DNA from: Aureicoccus marinus
GTDB taxonomy: Bacteria; Bacteroidota; Bacteroidia; Flavobacteriales; Flavobacteriaceae
Length of the DNA: 64,000 nt
NCBI RefSeq assembly: GCF_002954325.1
Contig: NZ_MQVX01000001.1
Location: 1,851,383 to 1,915,382, forward strand
Direction of reading: 5' to 3'
Position numbers and translations under genes: made by a program. Every line of letters starts with the position of its first letter. The stretch's first letter is position 1. The notes under the pieces are model-generated. The model had not been told where the DNA came from. It saw nothing but the letters and a program-made list of their open reading frames with translations, and ran no database searches. This document shows, one piece after another, positions 7,109 to 14,930 of the stretch.

Positions 7109-8212
7109 ATGAAACTACTGCAAATCATCATATTACTTTTTCTGAGCTTTCAAGCTTTTGGACAAAAGGTAACATATAACTTCAATGTTGATAGAGCAGA
7201 TGTTGAAACTAAAAAGGTAATAATACTCTTTGAAAACTACTTGGCTTCAAGTCCCCAAAATAAAGGAAAAAATGAATTTTGGAATATTGAAGAGCAACAG
7301 AAACATAAGAACTACGACTTCTTGGAAAGTGAGTTTCAACCTTCACTTTATATGGGGTTTCCAGTTCACGTTTTGAGTATAAAATTCAGAAATAATATTT
7401 GCCAAATTAAAGCCCAGTTCTCTTACTGCAAAGAAGATGGAAGTCCATATGTTTTAGCAATAGTAAACTATTTTGCGAAAAAGGAAAACGGAACATTTAA
7501 ACTGTTCAATGCGCTAACTGTAAATAAACAAACCTGGAATTGTACAACTGTTGGTGTTGTCGACTTTTACTATCCGACTTCCCATAAGTTCAACTATCAG
7601 AAAGCTCAAAAACTTAATAAGTTCATAAATGAAACTTGTGAGAATTTTGGGGTGCATCCAAAACCATTTGAATATTATCTCGCTGACGACTACGATGAAA
7701 TCCAAAAACTAAAAGGGTTTGATTATTACATAGGAATGGGCGGACAGTCAAAACCAAGCGGTAAAGCAACTGACGACAAAGTTTATTGCGGTGGTTTGGG
7801 AGAATATTATCCACACGAAGTTTTCCACGTTCAAATAGACGAACACTTTCCAAACAAGCATTTTTGGGTTTCCGAAGGGGTAGCCACACTATTAGGAGGA
7901 AGTCGTGGAAAAAGCTTGGATTGGCATATAAAACGAACAAATATCTATTTACAGAAACATTCTGAAATAGATCTAAACGATATGCTCAAGTTAACAAACT
8001 TGGATAGCGAAACTTCTTATCATTATGTTTTGGGCGGACTAATAGCAAGGAAAATAGTAGAAAAAGGTAGTTGGAGTTTACTCTCGGAGTTTATGTCAAG
8101 TGGCAAAACTGATGAGGACTACTACAATGCGATTGAAAAATACTTAGGAATAAATAAATCTGAATTGAACGATTATATTAGAGAACAATTACAGATTGAA
8201 GTTAAAAAATAG
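7109..8212 (+). CDS. Secreted zinc metallopeptidase-like protein (HExxH)
   Basis: 367 residues from ATG 7109, which gives a signal peptide ending FQAFGQ; the in-frame TTG at 7094 lies in the repeat itself. The motif YPHEVFHVQ is a HExxH zinc site (near residue 235), followed by FWVSEGVATLLGG, whose Glu would be the third ligand as in gluzincins. The 40-odd residues around it are helix-rich as expected. It is therefore likely a periplasmic or secreted metallopeptidase; the exact family is unassigned. The start codon is 16 nt from the cassette boundary, so there is no cassette promoter. Confidence 0.7.
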   Translation: MKLLQIIILLFLSFQAFGQKVTYNFNVDRADVETKKVIILFENYLASSPQNKGKNEFWNIEEQQKHKNYDFLESEFQPSLYMGFPVHVLSIKFRNNICQIKAQFSYCKEDGSPYVLAIVNYFAKKENGTFKLFNALTVNKQTWNCTTVGVVDFYYPTSHKFNYQKAQKLNKFINETCENFGVHPKPFEYYLADDYDEIQKLKGFDYYIGMGGQSKPSGKATDDKVYCGGLGEYYPHEVFHVQIDEHFPNKHFWVSEGVATLLGGSRGKSLDWHIKRTNIYLQKHSEIDLNDMLKLTNLDSETSYHYVLGGLIARKIVEKGSWSLLSEFMSSGKTDEDYYNAIEKYLGINKSELNDYIREQLQIEVKK

Positions 8213-8346
8213 CGGTTACAACACGGTTAATGAGTACTAGCGGAAAAGTTATAAACCGAAAGGTAAAGTACAAAACAAAGAACAGTGTAAAACCAAAAGG
8301 TGGGTGAGTATAAATCCACTATTACCCATACACGAGACCGTTGGCG
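8212..8346 (+). repeat. attC-like repeat 9
   Basis: Left side GCGGTTACAAC, ACG, GTTAATGAGTACTAGCGG. Right side CCACTATTACCCATACAC, spacer GAGACC, GTTGGCG. It shares its right half with repeat 6. The inner stem is imperfect but pairable over about 18 positions. Confidence 0.6.
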
Positions 8347-8403
8347 GTAATTTAGATTAAACCTTATATGATTTATAAAGACCAAATGAGAAACTAACCC
8401 ATA

Positions 8404-9887
8404 ATGAAAAAATTAATCATACTCACATTAGGAATTGTTTTATTCTTCTCAGCATGTAACCAAAACAACAATTCAAAATCATCGGATTCAACAAAAAGCG
8501 TCGTTTACGACATTGTCATTGAAAACGGAAGGGTCATAGACCCAGAAACCAAAACCGACAAAGTCATGAATGTGGGTATAAAGGAGGACAAAATTGTCAA
8601 ACTAAGCACAAAAACCCTGAAGGGTCGAAAAGTACTTGATGCGAAAGGGAAAATCGTTGCCCCTGGCGCAATTGATCTTCACCACCACTCACCAACCATT
8701 TTCGGAGCCAACAATTCCAACAGAGATGGAGTGACAACAATCCTAGAATTAGAAGCCGGTTCTTATCCTGTAACCTCTGCCGGTACCATGTTAGAAAATA
8801 AGTCAAAAGTTCATTTTGGTGCATCTTCCAGCCATATCATGATTCGAATAAAGGTGATAGAGGGAAAGGATTTAGGTTATTATGACATGGGAGATCAAAC
8901 CACTCCGGCATGGTATCAAAAATCAACATTAGATGAAATAGCAGAAATAGAAAAATTGCATCATCAAGCGCTTGAAAATGGTGCTATTGGTATTGGATTG
9001 CTTTTAGATTATATGACTAATGCAATTACAGATGAAGAATTGGACATGGTTTTTAGAGTTGCGGCAGAACATCAAGTCCCTGTTTTTGTACATGTTCGCA
9101 GATATGTCAACGGAGATATTCGTGGATTAAAAGAAATTATTGATCTCGCAAAGGAAAAAGGAACACATGCCCATATTTGTCATCTCAATGCAAACGCCAT
9201 GGGAAATTATCAAGCTTGCTAGACGCCATAGACGAAGCAAATACTGAAGGTGCTAAAATAACTACAGAGATTTTCCCTTATACTGCTGGTTCTACAAATA
9301 TTACTGCAGATGTATTTACTAGAGATTGGCAAACGATATTTGACATTACCAGTAAGGATGTACAAATTAGTTCTTCCGGAAAGTACTTCACGAGTCTAAA
9401 AGAGTTTGAAGATTATAAGGATAATAATCCGACTGCTGTTATCATACATCACTACATGAAGGAAGAATGGATAAAAGCAGAATTAAAATACCCAAACATG
9501 ATAGTTTCCACAGACGCTATGCCTTCTGTCTCAACAGAAGCTAAGGTTGTGCCAAATGGCATTGGTTCTTACACCAAATTATTAGCTCACTACGTAAGAG
9601 ATGAAAAATGGATAAGCCTAATGGATGCTATATCCATGAGTAGTTATCGCCCTGCTAAATTATTGGAAAATGCAGCTCCAGTCTTTAAGAATAAAGGACG
9701 TATTCAAGAGGGTGCAGATGCCGACATTATTGTATTTGACATGAATAAACTAGAAACAAAAGCAAGTTTTATAAATCCTTATCAGCTCTCAACTGGTTAT
9801 GATTATATACTAACAGCTGGCCAAATAGTCGTAAATCATGATAAAGGAACTGGTGCTACACCTGGCAAACGATTACTGGCTAAATAA
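8404..9887 (+). pseudogene. N-acyl-D-amino-acid deacylase-like amidohydrolase lipoprotein, frameshifted
   Basis: Two overlapping frames (8404-9222 and 9177-9887) together form one amidohydrolase of about 494 residues. The first part has a lipoprotein signal (FSAC) and the metal-binding IDLHHHSP motif, VFVHVRRY and HICHLNAN. The second continues with TTEIFPYTAGSTNI, VSTDAMPS (the metal-binding Asp) and the C-terminal composite beta-domain (GRIQEGADADIIVFD). The frame changes by loss of one base near 9205-9222, around the codons for GNYQ. Such enzymes cleave N-acyl-D-amino acids, consistent with cell-wall or peptide turnover in the periplasm. The shift may be a real inactivation or a sequencing indel. 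Single gene of its cassette. Confidence 0.75.
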
Positions 9888-9951
9888 TATGAATTAATCT
9901 TACTATTAAACCAAATAATTCTTTCTATGAATCATTAGAAGATAGTTACAA

Positions 9952-10086
9952 GTGCTGCCAACAATGGCGATAAGTAATTGATTGTTATCACATAATTTGG
10001 AAATTCCGGCGGTATCCTCAACTTAATTTATACTTGCAAAAGTTAGTGCTACCCTACGCAACTCCTCATAGCCGAGACCGTTCTAC
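9952..10086 (+). repeat. attC-like repeat 10 (last in array)
   Basis: Left side GTGCTGCCAAC, AAT, GGCGATAAGTAATTG. Right side CAACTCCTCATAGCC, spacer GAGACC, GTTCTAC. The outer left arm resembles the start of its own cassette (GTTGGCGGTAA, 8340-8350). No partner for GTTCTAC is found downstream, so this is the terminal site. Confidence 0.65.
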
Positions 10087-10120
10087 ACAATTTGTCCAAC
10101 CGAAGAACAAAGAATTAAAT

Positions 10121-10231
10121 ATGGAAGCAGGTCCTTTGAATTCAATTAACGGAATTATCTTTTTTGCGGTAATTATGTATTTCGGTTTTAATTACGCAGA
10201 TAGAAAGTATCTGAATCTAAAAAAACTATAG
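10121..10231 (+). CDS. Small single-pass membrane protein, 36 residues
   Basis: The ATG at 10121 follows the last attC-like repeat by 35 nt and opens 36 codons. They contain one membrane segment (GIIFFAVIMYFGFNYA) and a basic tail (RKYLNLKKL), with a strong terminator straight after the stop. A longer reading from 10034 would start inside the repeat and is unlikely. Function unknown. Small size, position at the array edge and the terminator argue that it is expressed. Confidence 0.5.
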   Translation: MEAGPLNSINGIIFFAVIMYFGFNYADRKYLNLKKL

Positions 10232-10262
10232 TCAGCGTTTACGCTCTGACTTTTTCTTTTCT
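10231..10262 (+). terminator. Rho-independent terminator
   Basis: GTCAGCG / CGCTCTGAC form a stem with one bulge around TTTA, followed by TTTTTCTTTT. It closes the cassette array and insulates the downstream histidine kinase. Confidence 0.75.
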
Positions 10263-10376
10263 CACCACGTTTGGCAGGGACTCTGCGAAGCGAACCCTTT
10301 TTAAACACAAAGCTAAGTCGCCAACCATTGCGGTTTTTTACAATAATATTTTATCTTACAAGTATAACTTATCCGG

Positions 10377-11711
10377 ATGAAGACTCAAGATAACCCTGAC
10401 GACTTCCGCAAGAAACTTGAAGAGCAAGCCGAAATAATAGAACGTCTGGAGGTTGAAAAGAATTTCTTTAAACGGGAACTTTATTCAATTCAAGAAAGAG
10501 ATGAGGACTCCAAAGAGGTTATTAATCGCATTGCGACCTCCATCCTAGGAAAAACAGACTACCTCGCCATTGCTTGGGAATTGGCTCATATTATTCCTAG
10601 CTACCTCAATTGTGATGACTGTATTTTTTACTTGGTGGATTATGAAGATCGTGAATTATCGCAAATTGCAGCCTATGGTGAAAAGGTTTACAATGGCGAG
10701 ATTCTCAATCACCTAACTATTCCGATAGGCAAGGGAATTGTCGGCACAGTAGCAGAAACTGGAATTCCGGAATTAATCCACGACACCTCAAAGGATGATC
10801 GATACATTACGGATTTAGAACGAAATTTTTCGGAGATTACTGTGCCAGTATTATATGATAACAAAGTCATAGGAATACTCGATTGTGAAGCCCACCCCAA
10901 AAACTTTTTTACCACCAAGCAGCTCAATACCCTGATGAGTATATCTCACTTAATCGGTTTACAACTCCACAATGTACTTAACATGCAGCGACTTAGGGAA
11001 GCAGAGGTGGCCACTCAGAAACTCAATACTATTTTGCAAACCCGGAACGAAGAACTAGAACAGTATGCGCGTATAGTCTCGCACGATCTTAAATCTCCAT
11101 TAAGGGGACTTTCTTCGCTTTTTCACTGGATTAAGACTGATAATATAAATAAGATCCAAGAAAGCAGTCTGGAGCACTTTGATCATGTAGAAAGAACTCT
11201 GAGCCACATGGATAATTTGATATCCAGTCTTTTAGAATACTCCAGTTTGGATTCAAGAAAAGAAAAAATGGAGTCCTTTTCTATTCAATCATTAGTTGAT
11301 GATTTATTAGTGACCATGTCTATACCGGAAAACGTAAAAGTCAACACGGAAATAGAACAAGGTCTTGAAATCAAAGCTTTTCGACTGCACTTTTTTCAAA
11401 TATTTCAAAATCTGATTTCTAACAGTTTAAAATATATAGACCCTGATTCTGGGGAGGTCAGCATCAGAGCAAAGCTTCAAAACGGGTACTACCGCATAGA
11501 AGTGGAAGACAACGGAATAGGAATTTCTATGGATCAACGCAAAAAGATCTTTCAACTGTTTAGAACCGCCGGAAATCATAAAGACGAAACCGGTGTAGGC
11601 CTTTCTATCGTGCAAAAAATAGTACAACTCAACGAGGGTTCCATTTGGCTCGAGAGCGAACCGGGGGAAGGTGCACATTTCTTTGTTGAAATTCCGGAAG
11701 GTCAGCGCTAA
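10377..11711 (+). CDS. GAF-domain sensor histidine kinase
   Basis: 444 residues with no membrane segment, so a cytoplasmic sensor kinase. An N-terminal coiled coil (about 8-45) precedes a GAF domain (about 60-205). The HisKA dimerisation domain carries the phosphoacceptor His in ARIVSHDLKSPLRG (near 237). The ATPase domain has the N-box NLISNSLKYI, the G1 box VEDNGIGI and the G2 box GVGLSIV. There is no adjacent response regulator, so the partner is elsewhere. The following gene starts 9 nt after its stop on the same strand. Confidence 0.9.
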   Translation: MKTQDNPDDFRKKLEEQAEIIERLEVEKNFFKRELYSIQERDEDSKEVINRIATSILGKTDYLAIAWELAHIIPSYLNCDDCIFYLVDYEDRELSQIAAYGEKVYNGEILNHLTIPIGKGIVGTVAETGIPELIHDTSKDDRYITDLERNFSEITVPVLYDNKVIGILDCEAHPKNFFTTKQLNTLMSISHLIGLQLHNVLNMQRLREAEVATQKLNTILQTRNEELEQYARIVSHDLKSPLRGLSSLFHWIKTDNINKIQESSLEHFDHVERTLSHMDNLISSLLEYSSLDSRKEKMESFSIQSLVDDLLVTMSIPENVKVNTEIEQGLEIKAFRLHFFQIFQNLISNSLKYIDPDSGEVSIRAKLQNGYYRIEVEDNGIGISMDQRKKIFQLFRTAGNHKDETGVGLSIVQKIVQLNEGSIWLESEPGEGAHFFVEIPEGQR

Positions 11712-11720
11712 CGCTTTTCT

Positions 11721-12263
11721 ATGCCCATCTCCAAGCCTGCGACAAATCTCAAAAACAAAGTAGCCCTGGTCACCGGAGCGAGCCGAGGCATCGGCAAAGG
11801 TACCGCCATTGCCTTAGCCAAGGAGGGAGCCACGGCGGGCTACAATGCGAGTCGCATCGCTTCAAATCATATGATTAAACAGGGTTCAGGTCTCATCGTC
11901 AATTTTTCCTTTTGGGCATCTCAGCAAAACGACAAAGGAGTGGCCTATGGAGTGGCCAAGGCAGCGACAGACCGAATGACCCAGATCATGGCACATGAAT
12001 TGCTAAAACACCACATAGCGGTTGTTTGCCTTTATCCGGGCATCGTTCGTACCGAAGCGGTTTTGAAAGCCGCCGATCACTTTGACTTGAGTAATTCAGA
12101 ATCGACGGAGTTCATGGGAAGAATCATTTCAAAATTGACCACCGACCCTGAACTCATGAAAAAATCAGGTAAAATCTTCATCGGAGCTCGTTTAGCTATG
12201 GAATACGGGGTCCTCGACACGGACGGCCGACAACCCCGCCCTTTGGGAATTGATGAAGTATAG
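11721..12263 (+). pseudogene. Short-chain dehydrogenase with internal deletion (DHRS1-like)
   Basis: 180 residues in one frame. The NAD(P)-binding TGASRGIGKG motif is at 19-28 and the catalytic YGVAK (Y-x-x-x-K) is present. Between KEGAT (about 35) and the helix ending NHMIKQGSGLIV, roughly 90-100 residues expected in DHRS1-like SDRs are absent. The missing part includes strands that hold the cofactor and one end of the active site, so the product is probably inactive. It may be a decaying gene or a collapsed assembly; both are inference. SDRs of this type are normally 260-280 residues. Confidence 0.6.
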
Positions 12264-12313
12264 GAGGAGACTTTCCTTTCGGTTGTAAATTGAATATATC
12301 TATCTTGTATCCC

Positions 12314-13455
12314 ATGCAATTCACCACCAATCCCATTTACGTTCTCGCTGTTCTTTGCCTCTTGATCATTCTGGCCATTTATGCCGGAAAAACCCGATTT
12401 GGCAAGCAGTTTGGCCCCGCCCTTTTGGTCATTGTTTTTGGTGCGATCTTGGCCAATCTAGGACTCATTCCCACGGCTTCCAACAGCATTGAACTCTACA
12501 GTGGGATTTTTACCTATATCGCGCCTATTTCTATCTTTTACCTCCTCCTGGGCGTTAATCTTTCGTCCTTAAAACAAGCGGGATTACCCATGATTGGGCT
12601 GTTCCTTATCGGTTCTCTGGCTACTACGGCCGGCATCCTCATCTCTTGGTTTCTCTTTTCCCCTGCCGAGGTATTGGGCGACAAGGCGGCCATCATTGCC
12701 GGTATGCTAACTGGAACTTATACCGGTGGAAGCATCAATTTTAATGCTGTGGCCCTCGAATACGGATTTCAGGAAAACGGAGTGCTTTATGCCGGGACCA
12801 TTGCCGTTGACAATGTCATTACCACCTTGTGGATCGTGGTAACCCTCGCCCTGCCCCACTTCATGCATAGAATTTGGAAAGCGAGTCGAAGCGCTCAGTC
12901 GGAAGAAGGAAGTCCAACAGAAAGCGAGGAGTCAAAAGTCGGGATGAGTTTGACCGGACTGGCCTGGTTACTTTTTTGGGTATCGCTGGTTTTTACCTCT
13001 CGGAACTGATCAGCCTGCCCCTGCCCGGGGTTCCTTTTATTCTGATCCTTTCTACCCTTGGAATTCTTTTGGCTCAGGTAAAATTCATCACCCGCTTACC
13101 GGGCAGCCATGAGTTGGGGCTTTACCTGGTTTACCTATTCCTGGCGGTCATTGGGGCCTATTGTGAGCTCAGTGCGGTTGCTGAACTCAAAGAAGTGGGG
13201 ATAACCCTTATCCTCTTTACTGGAGTCGCCGTTCTATTACACGGGCTTCTCACTATTCTCTTGGGTGGATTGGTTTACCGGGATTGGCAAATGATAGCCA
13301 TTGTCAGTCAGGCCAATATTGGTGGCGGTACCACAGCCATTGCCCTGGCCGAAACCTTTAAGCGCAAAGAGTTGGCGCTTCCAGCCATTTTAGTCGGCAC
13401 CCTCGGAAACGCCCTGGGGACTTACCTCGGTTTTTTGGTGGTTTATATTTTGTAA
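12314..13455 (+). pseudogene. DUF819 family membrane protein, frameshifted
   Basis: Two frames (12314-13009 and roughly 12960-13455) together give a protein of about 380 residues with ten or more membrane segments. DUF819 hallmarks are YIAPISIFYLLLGVNL, GMLTGTYTGGSINFNAVA and, in the second half, QANIGGGTTAIALA and LVGTLGNALGTYLG. The frame is lost at the T-run TTACTTTTTTGGG near 12968-12977, where one extra T would restore LLFLGIAGFYL. The family includes putative peptide or ion transporters of unknown substrate. A homopolymer position favours a sequencing indel, though true inactivation or slippage is possible. Confidence 0.75.
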
Positions 13456-13458
13456 GGA

Positions 13459-13938
13459 CTAGTCTATGGTGGTGTACGCCTTAAACACGATTTTCCACTG
13501 CCCTTCCATCTTGTAGAGGGTAATGTAATCGGTATACGCATGACGATCGCCCTTGTAGTATATCAGTTTAGTCACGGCCACATCCTTGGCAATATCAACC
13601 ATGCCGATCTCTCCACGGACTTCTTCCCCAGCCTTGTGCGGTAACTCGCCTTGGGCACGGCGCTTGACTTGGCGGTCTCTCCACTGCCCAATTGGGCGCT
13701 TAAAAATTTCGCCTTCTGCGGTGCGTCCAATCATTTCGAAAGAAGGGTGAAAACCTTGGTCTATTTTGACTGAATCCCCTTGATTTTGTAAGCCATCGAT
13801 ATAGGCCGAAAGCACTACCTCCTCGATGATTTTTTGTTCCGGATGAGGCGTATCCACTTGGGGTTCAGGAGTTGGTTGAGCTTGGTTACAGGCGCAAAAC
13901 GTCACTGCACATAACAAGAGAGCAATTGAGGATTTCAT
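13459..13938 (-). CDS. Lumazine-binding/NTF2-like lipoprotein
   Basis: 159 residues with a lipoprotein signal (Cys near 17, TFCAC), a Pro-rich linker and an NTF2-like domain ending in the strands YTDYITLYKMEGQWKIVFKAYTT. This resembles the putative lumazine-binding subfamily (PF12893-like) of secreted Bacteroidota proteins. Ligand and role unknown. It is transcribed convergently with the DUF819 gene, their stops being 3 nt apart. Confidence 0.75.
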   Translation of the reverse strand: MKSSIALLLCAVTFCACNQAQPTPEPQVDTPHPEQKIIEEVVLSAYIDGLQNQGDSVKIDQGFHPSFEMIGRTAEGEIFKRPIGQWRDRQVKRRAQGELPHKAGEEVRGEIGMVDIAKDVAVTKLIYYKGDRHAYTDYITLYKMEGQWKIVFKAYTTID

Positions 13939-14028
13939 GGTTCTAACTTAAGATCATAAGATAGGGATAAAGTCCAGCATGAGAAGATTTACTAACTTCC
14001 TCATCTGTAAATGCTAATTCAAGCCGCC

Positions 14029-14916
14029 ATGAAATACCTCCTTCTCTTTTCGTGTGTCTTTCTACTACCTTTTTCAAACCAGGCACAGGTGCAAGAAAGT
14101 GATAGCCTTAGCCTGAACGTATTTCTAAGTGCTCACCCAGATGATTGGCAGCTGTTTATGAATCCCAATGCCTATGAAGCGATCAAGGCTAAAAGTCAAG
14201 TACTCTTTGTGCATACTACAGCAGGCGATGCCGGCACTGGGATGGGGTATGATGATTATACCCTGGCCCGAGAAGCCGGTAGTCTGAACGCCATCCGCTA
14301 CCTGGTCAATATCGCTCATGGGGGTCGGGGAAAAGGCCCCCATGGAGTCGCTCAATCCGTCGAGATTAAAGGCAAGAAAATCCGAGCCTACCCCTACAAG
14401 CATACCACGGCTTACTTTTTACGCTTGCCTGACGGTAATGGGGACGGCAGCGGTTACGATATTCACCAATTCAAAAGCCTGGAAAAATTCTACAAAGGGG
14501 AAGTCAAAGCCTTGCATACCGTGGACAGCTCGGCCCAATACAAAAACAAAAAAGACCTTCTTAAAACCCTTAAAGCCCTGGTTAAAAAACACCACAAAAT
14601 AGGGCAACTCCTGCGCTTTCATATTGCCGATACCAATGCCAAACGCAATCCTGGAGATCATTCGGATCACCGATTTACCTCTTGGCTCATACAGGAAGTT
14701 GCCAAAGATTTTTCGGGAGCTGAACTCTATTTTTACAAAGAGTACAGCAGCAACAAAGACCCCATGAACATCCTTGGGCAAGCCTTTTTAATTTCTGCAG
14801 GGACCTGGGGTGTAACCGCCCAGGGCTTAACAGATTTTGGGCACTACAGCACCTGGGATTCCGGACACAACGCCTGGGTAGGCCGGCAGTATTTTACTAA
14901 AACCATGGTGGAATAG
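14029..14916 (+). CDS. PIG-L family deacetylase, secreted
   Basis: 295 residues from the ATG at 14029, which gives a signal peptide ending SNQAQ; the ATG at 14011 adds only six residues. The zinc and catalytic motif AHPDD lies near residue 40 and the second metal motif HSDHR near 215, both typical of PIG-L/LmbE N-deacetylases that remove acetyl groups from sugars or glycoconjugates. Export suggests action on cell-wall or external glycans. Stands alone between opposing genes. Confidence 0.85.
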   Translation: MKYLLLFSCVFLLPFSNQAQVQESDSLSLNVFLSAHPDDWQLFMNPNAYEAIKAKSQVLFVHTTAGDAGTGMGYDDYTLAREAGSLNAIRYLVNIAHGGRGKGPHGVAQSVEIKGKKIRAYPYKHTTAYFLRLPDGNGDGSGYDIHQFKSLEKFYKGEVKALHTVDSSAQYKNKKDLLKTLKALVKKHHKIGQLLRFHIADTNAKRNPGDHSDHRFTSWLIQEVAKDFSGAELYFYKEYSSNKDPMNILGQAFLISAGTWGVTAQGLTDFGHYSTWDSGHNAWVGRQYFTKTMVE

Positions 14917-14930
14917 ACAGGAAGGAACAG

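Larger units (their letters stand above)
77..10086 (+). mobile_element. Integron-like gene cassette array (no integrase in window)
   Basis: Eleven similar imperfect inverted repeats separate short, mostly single-gene units that all read on the + strand. Each repeat has an inner stem (usually GGCTAT / ATAGCC), a 2-4 nt spacer on the left, a 6-nt spacer on the right ending ACC (GAGACC, AAGACC, TAGACC, AAAACC), and an outer arm (for example GCCAAC / GTTGGC). The outer left arm of a repeat is complementary to the start of its own unit, as in integron cassettes where the crossover splits attC. The array is already running at the left window edge and ends at 10086. No tyrosine recombinase or attI is visible here, so this is either a cluster of attC sites lacking an integrase or the distal part of a longer integron. 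The arm sequences do not fit canonical GTTRRRY. The cassette interpretation is inference from structure; the repeats are directly seen. Confidence 0.75.

Noticed and set aside
77..10086. An integrase or transposase for the cassette array
   Set aside because: No tyrosine or serine recombinase or DDE transposase motif is seen in any frame of the region, so none is annotated.
10034..10231. A 65-residue protein starting at 10034
   Set aside because: That start is inside the last attC-like repeat; the ATG at 10121 is a better choice.
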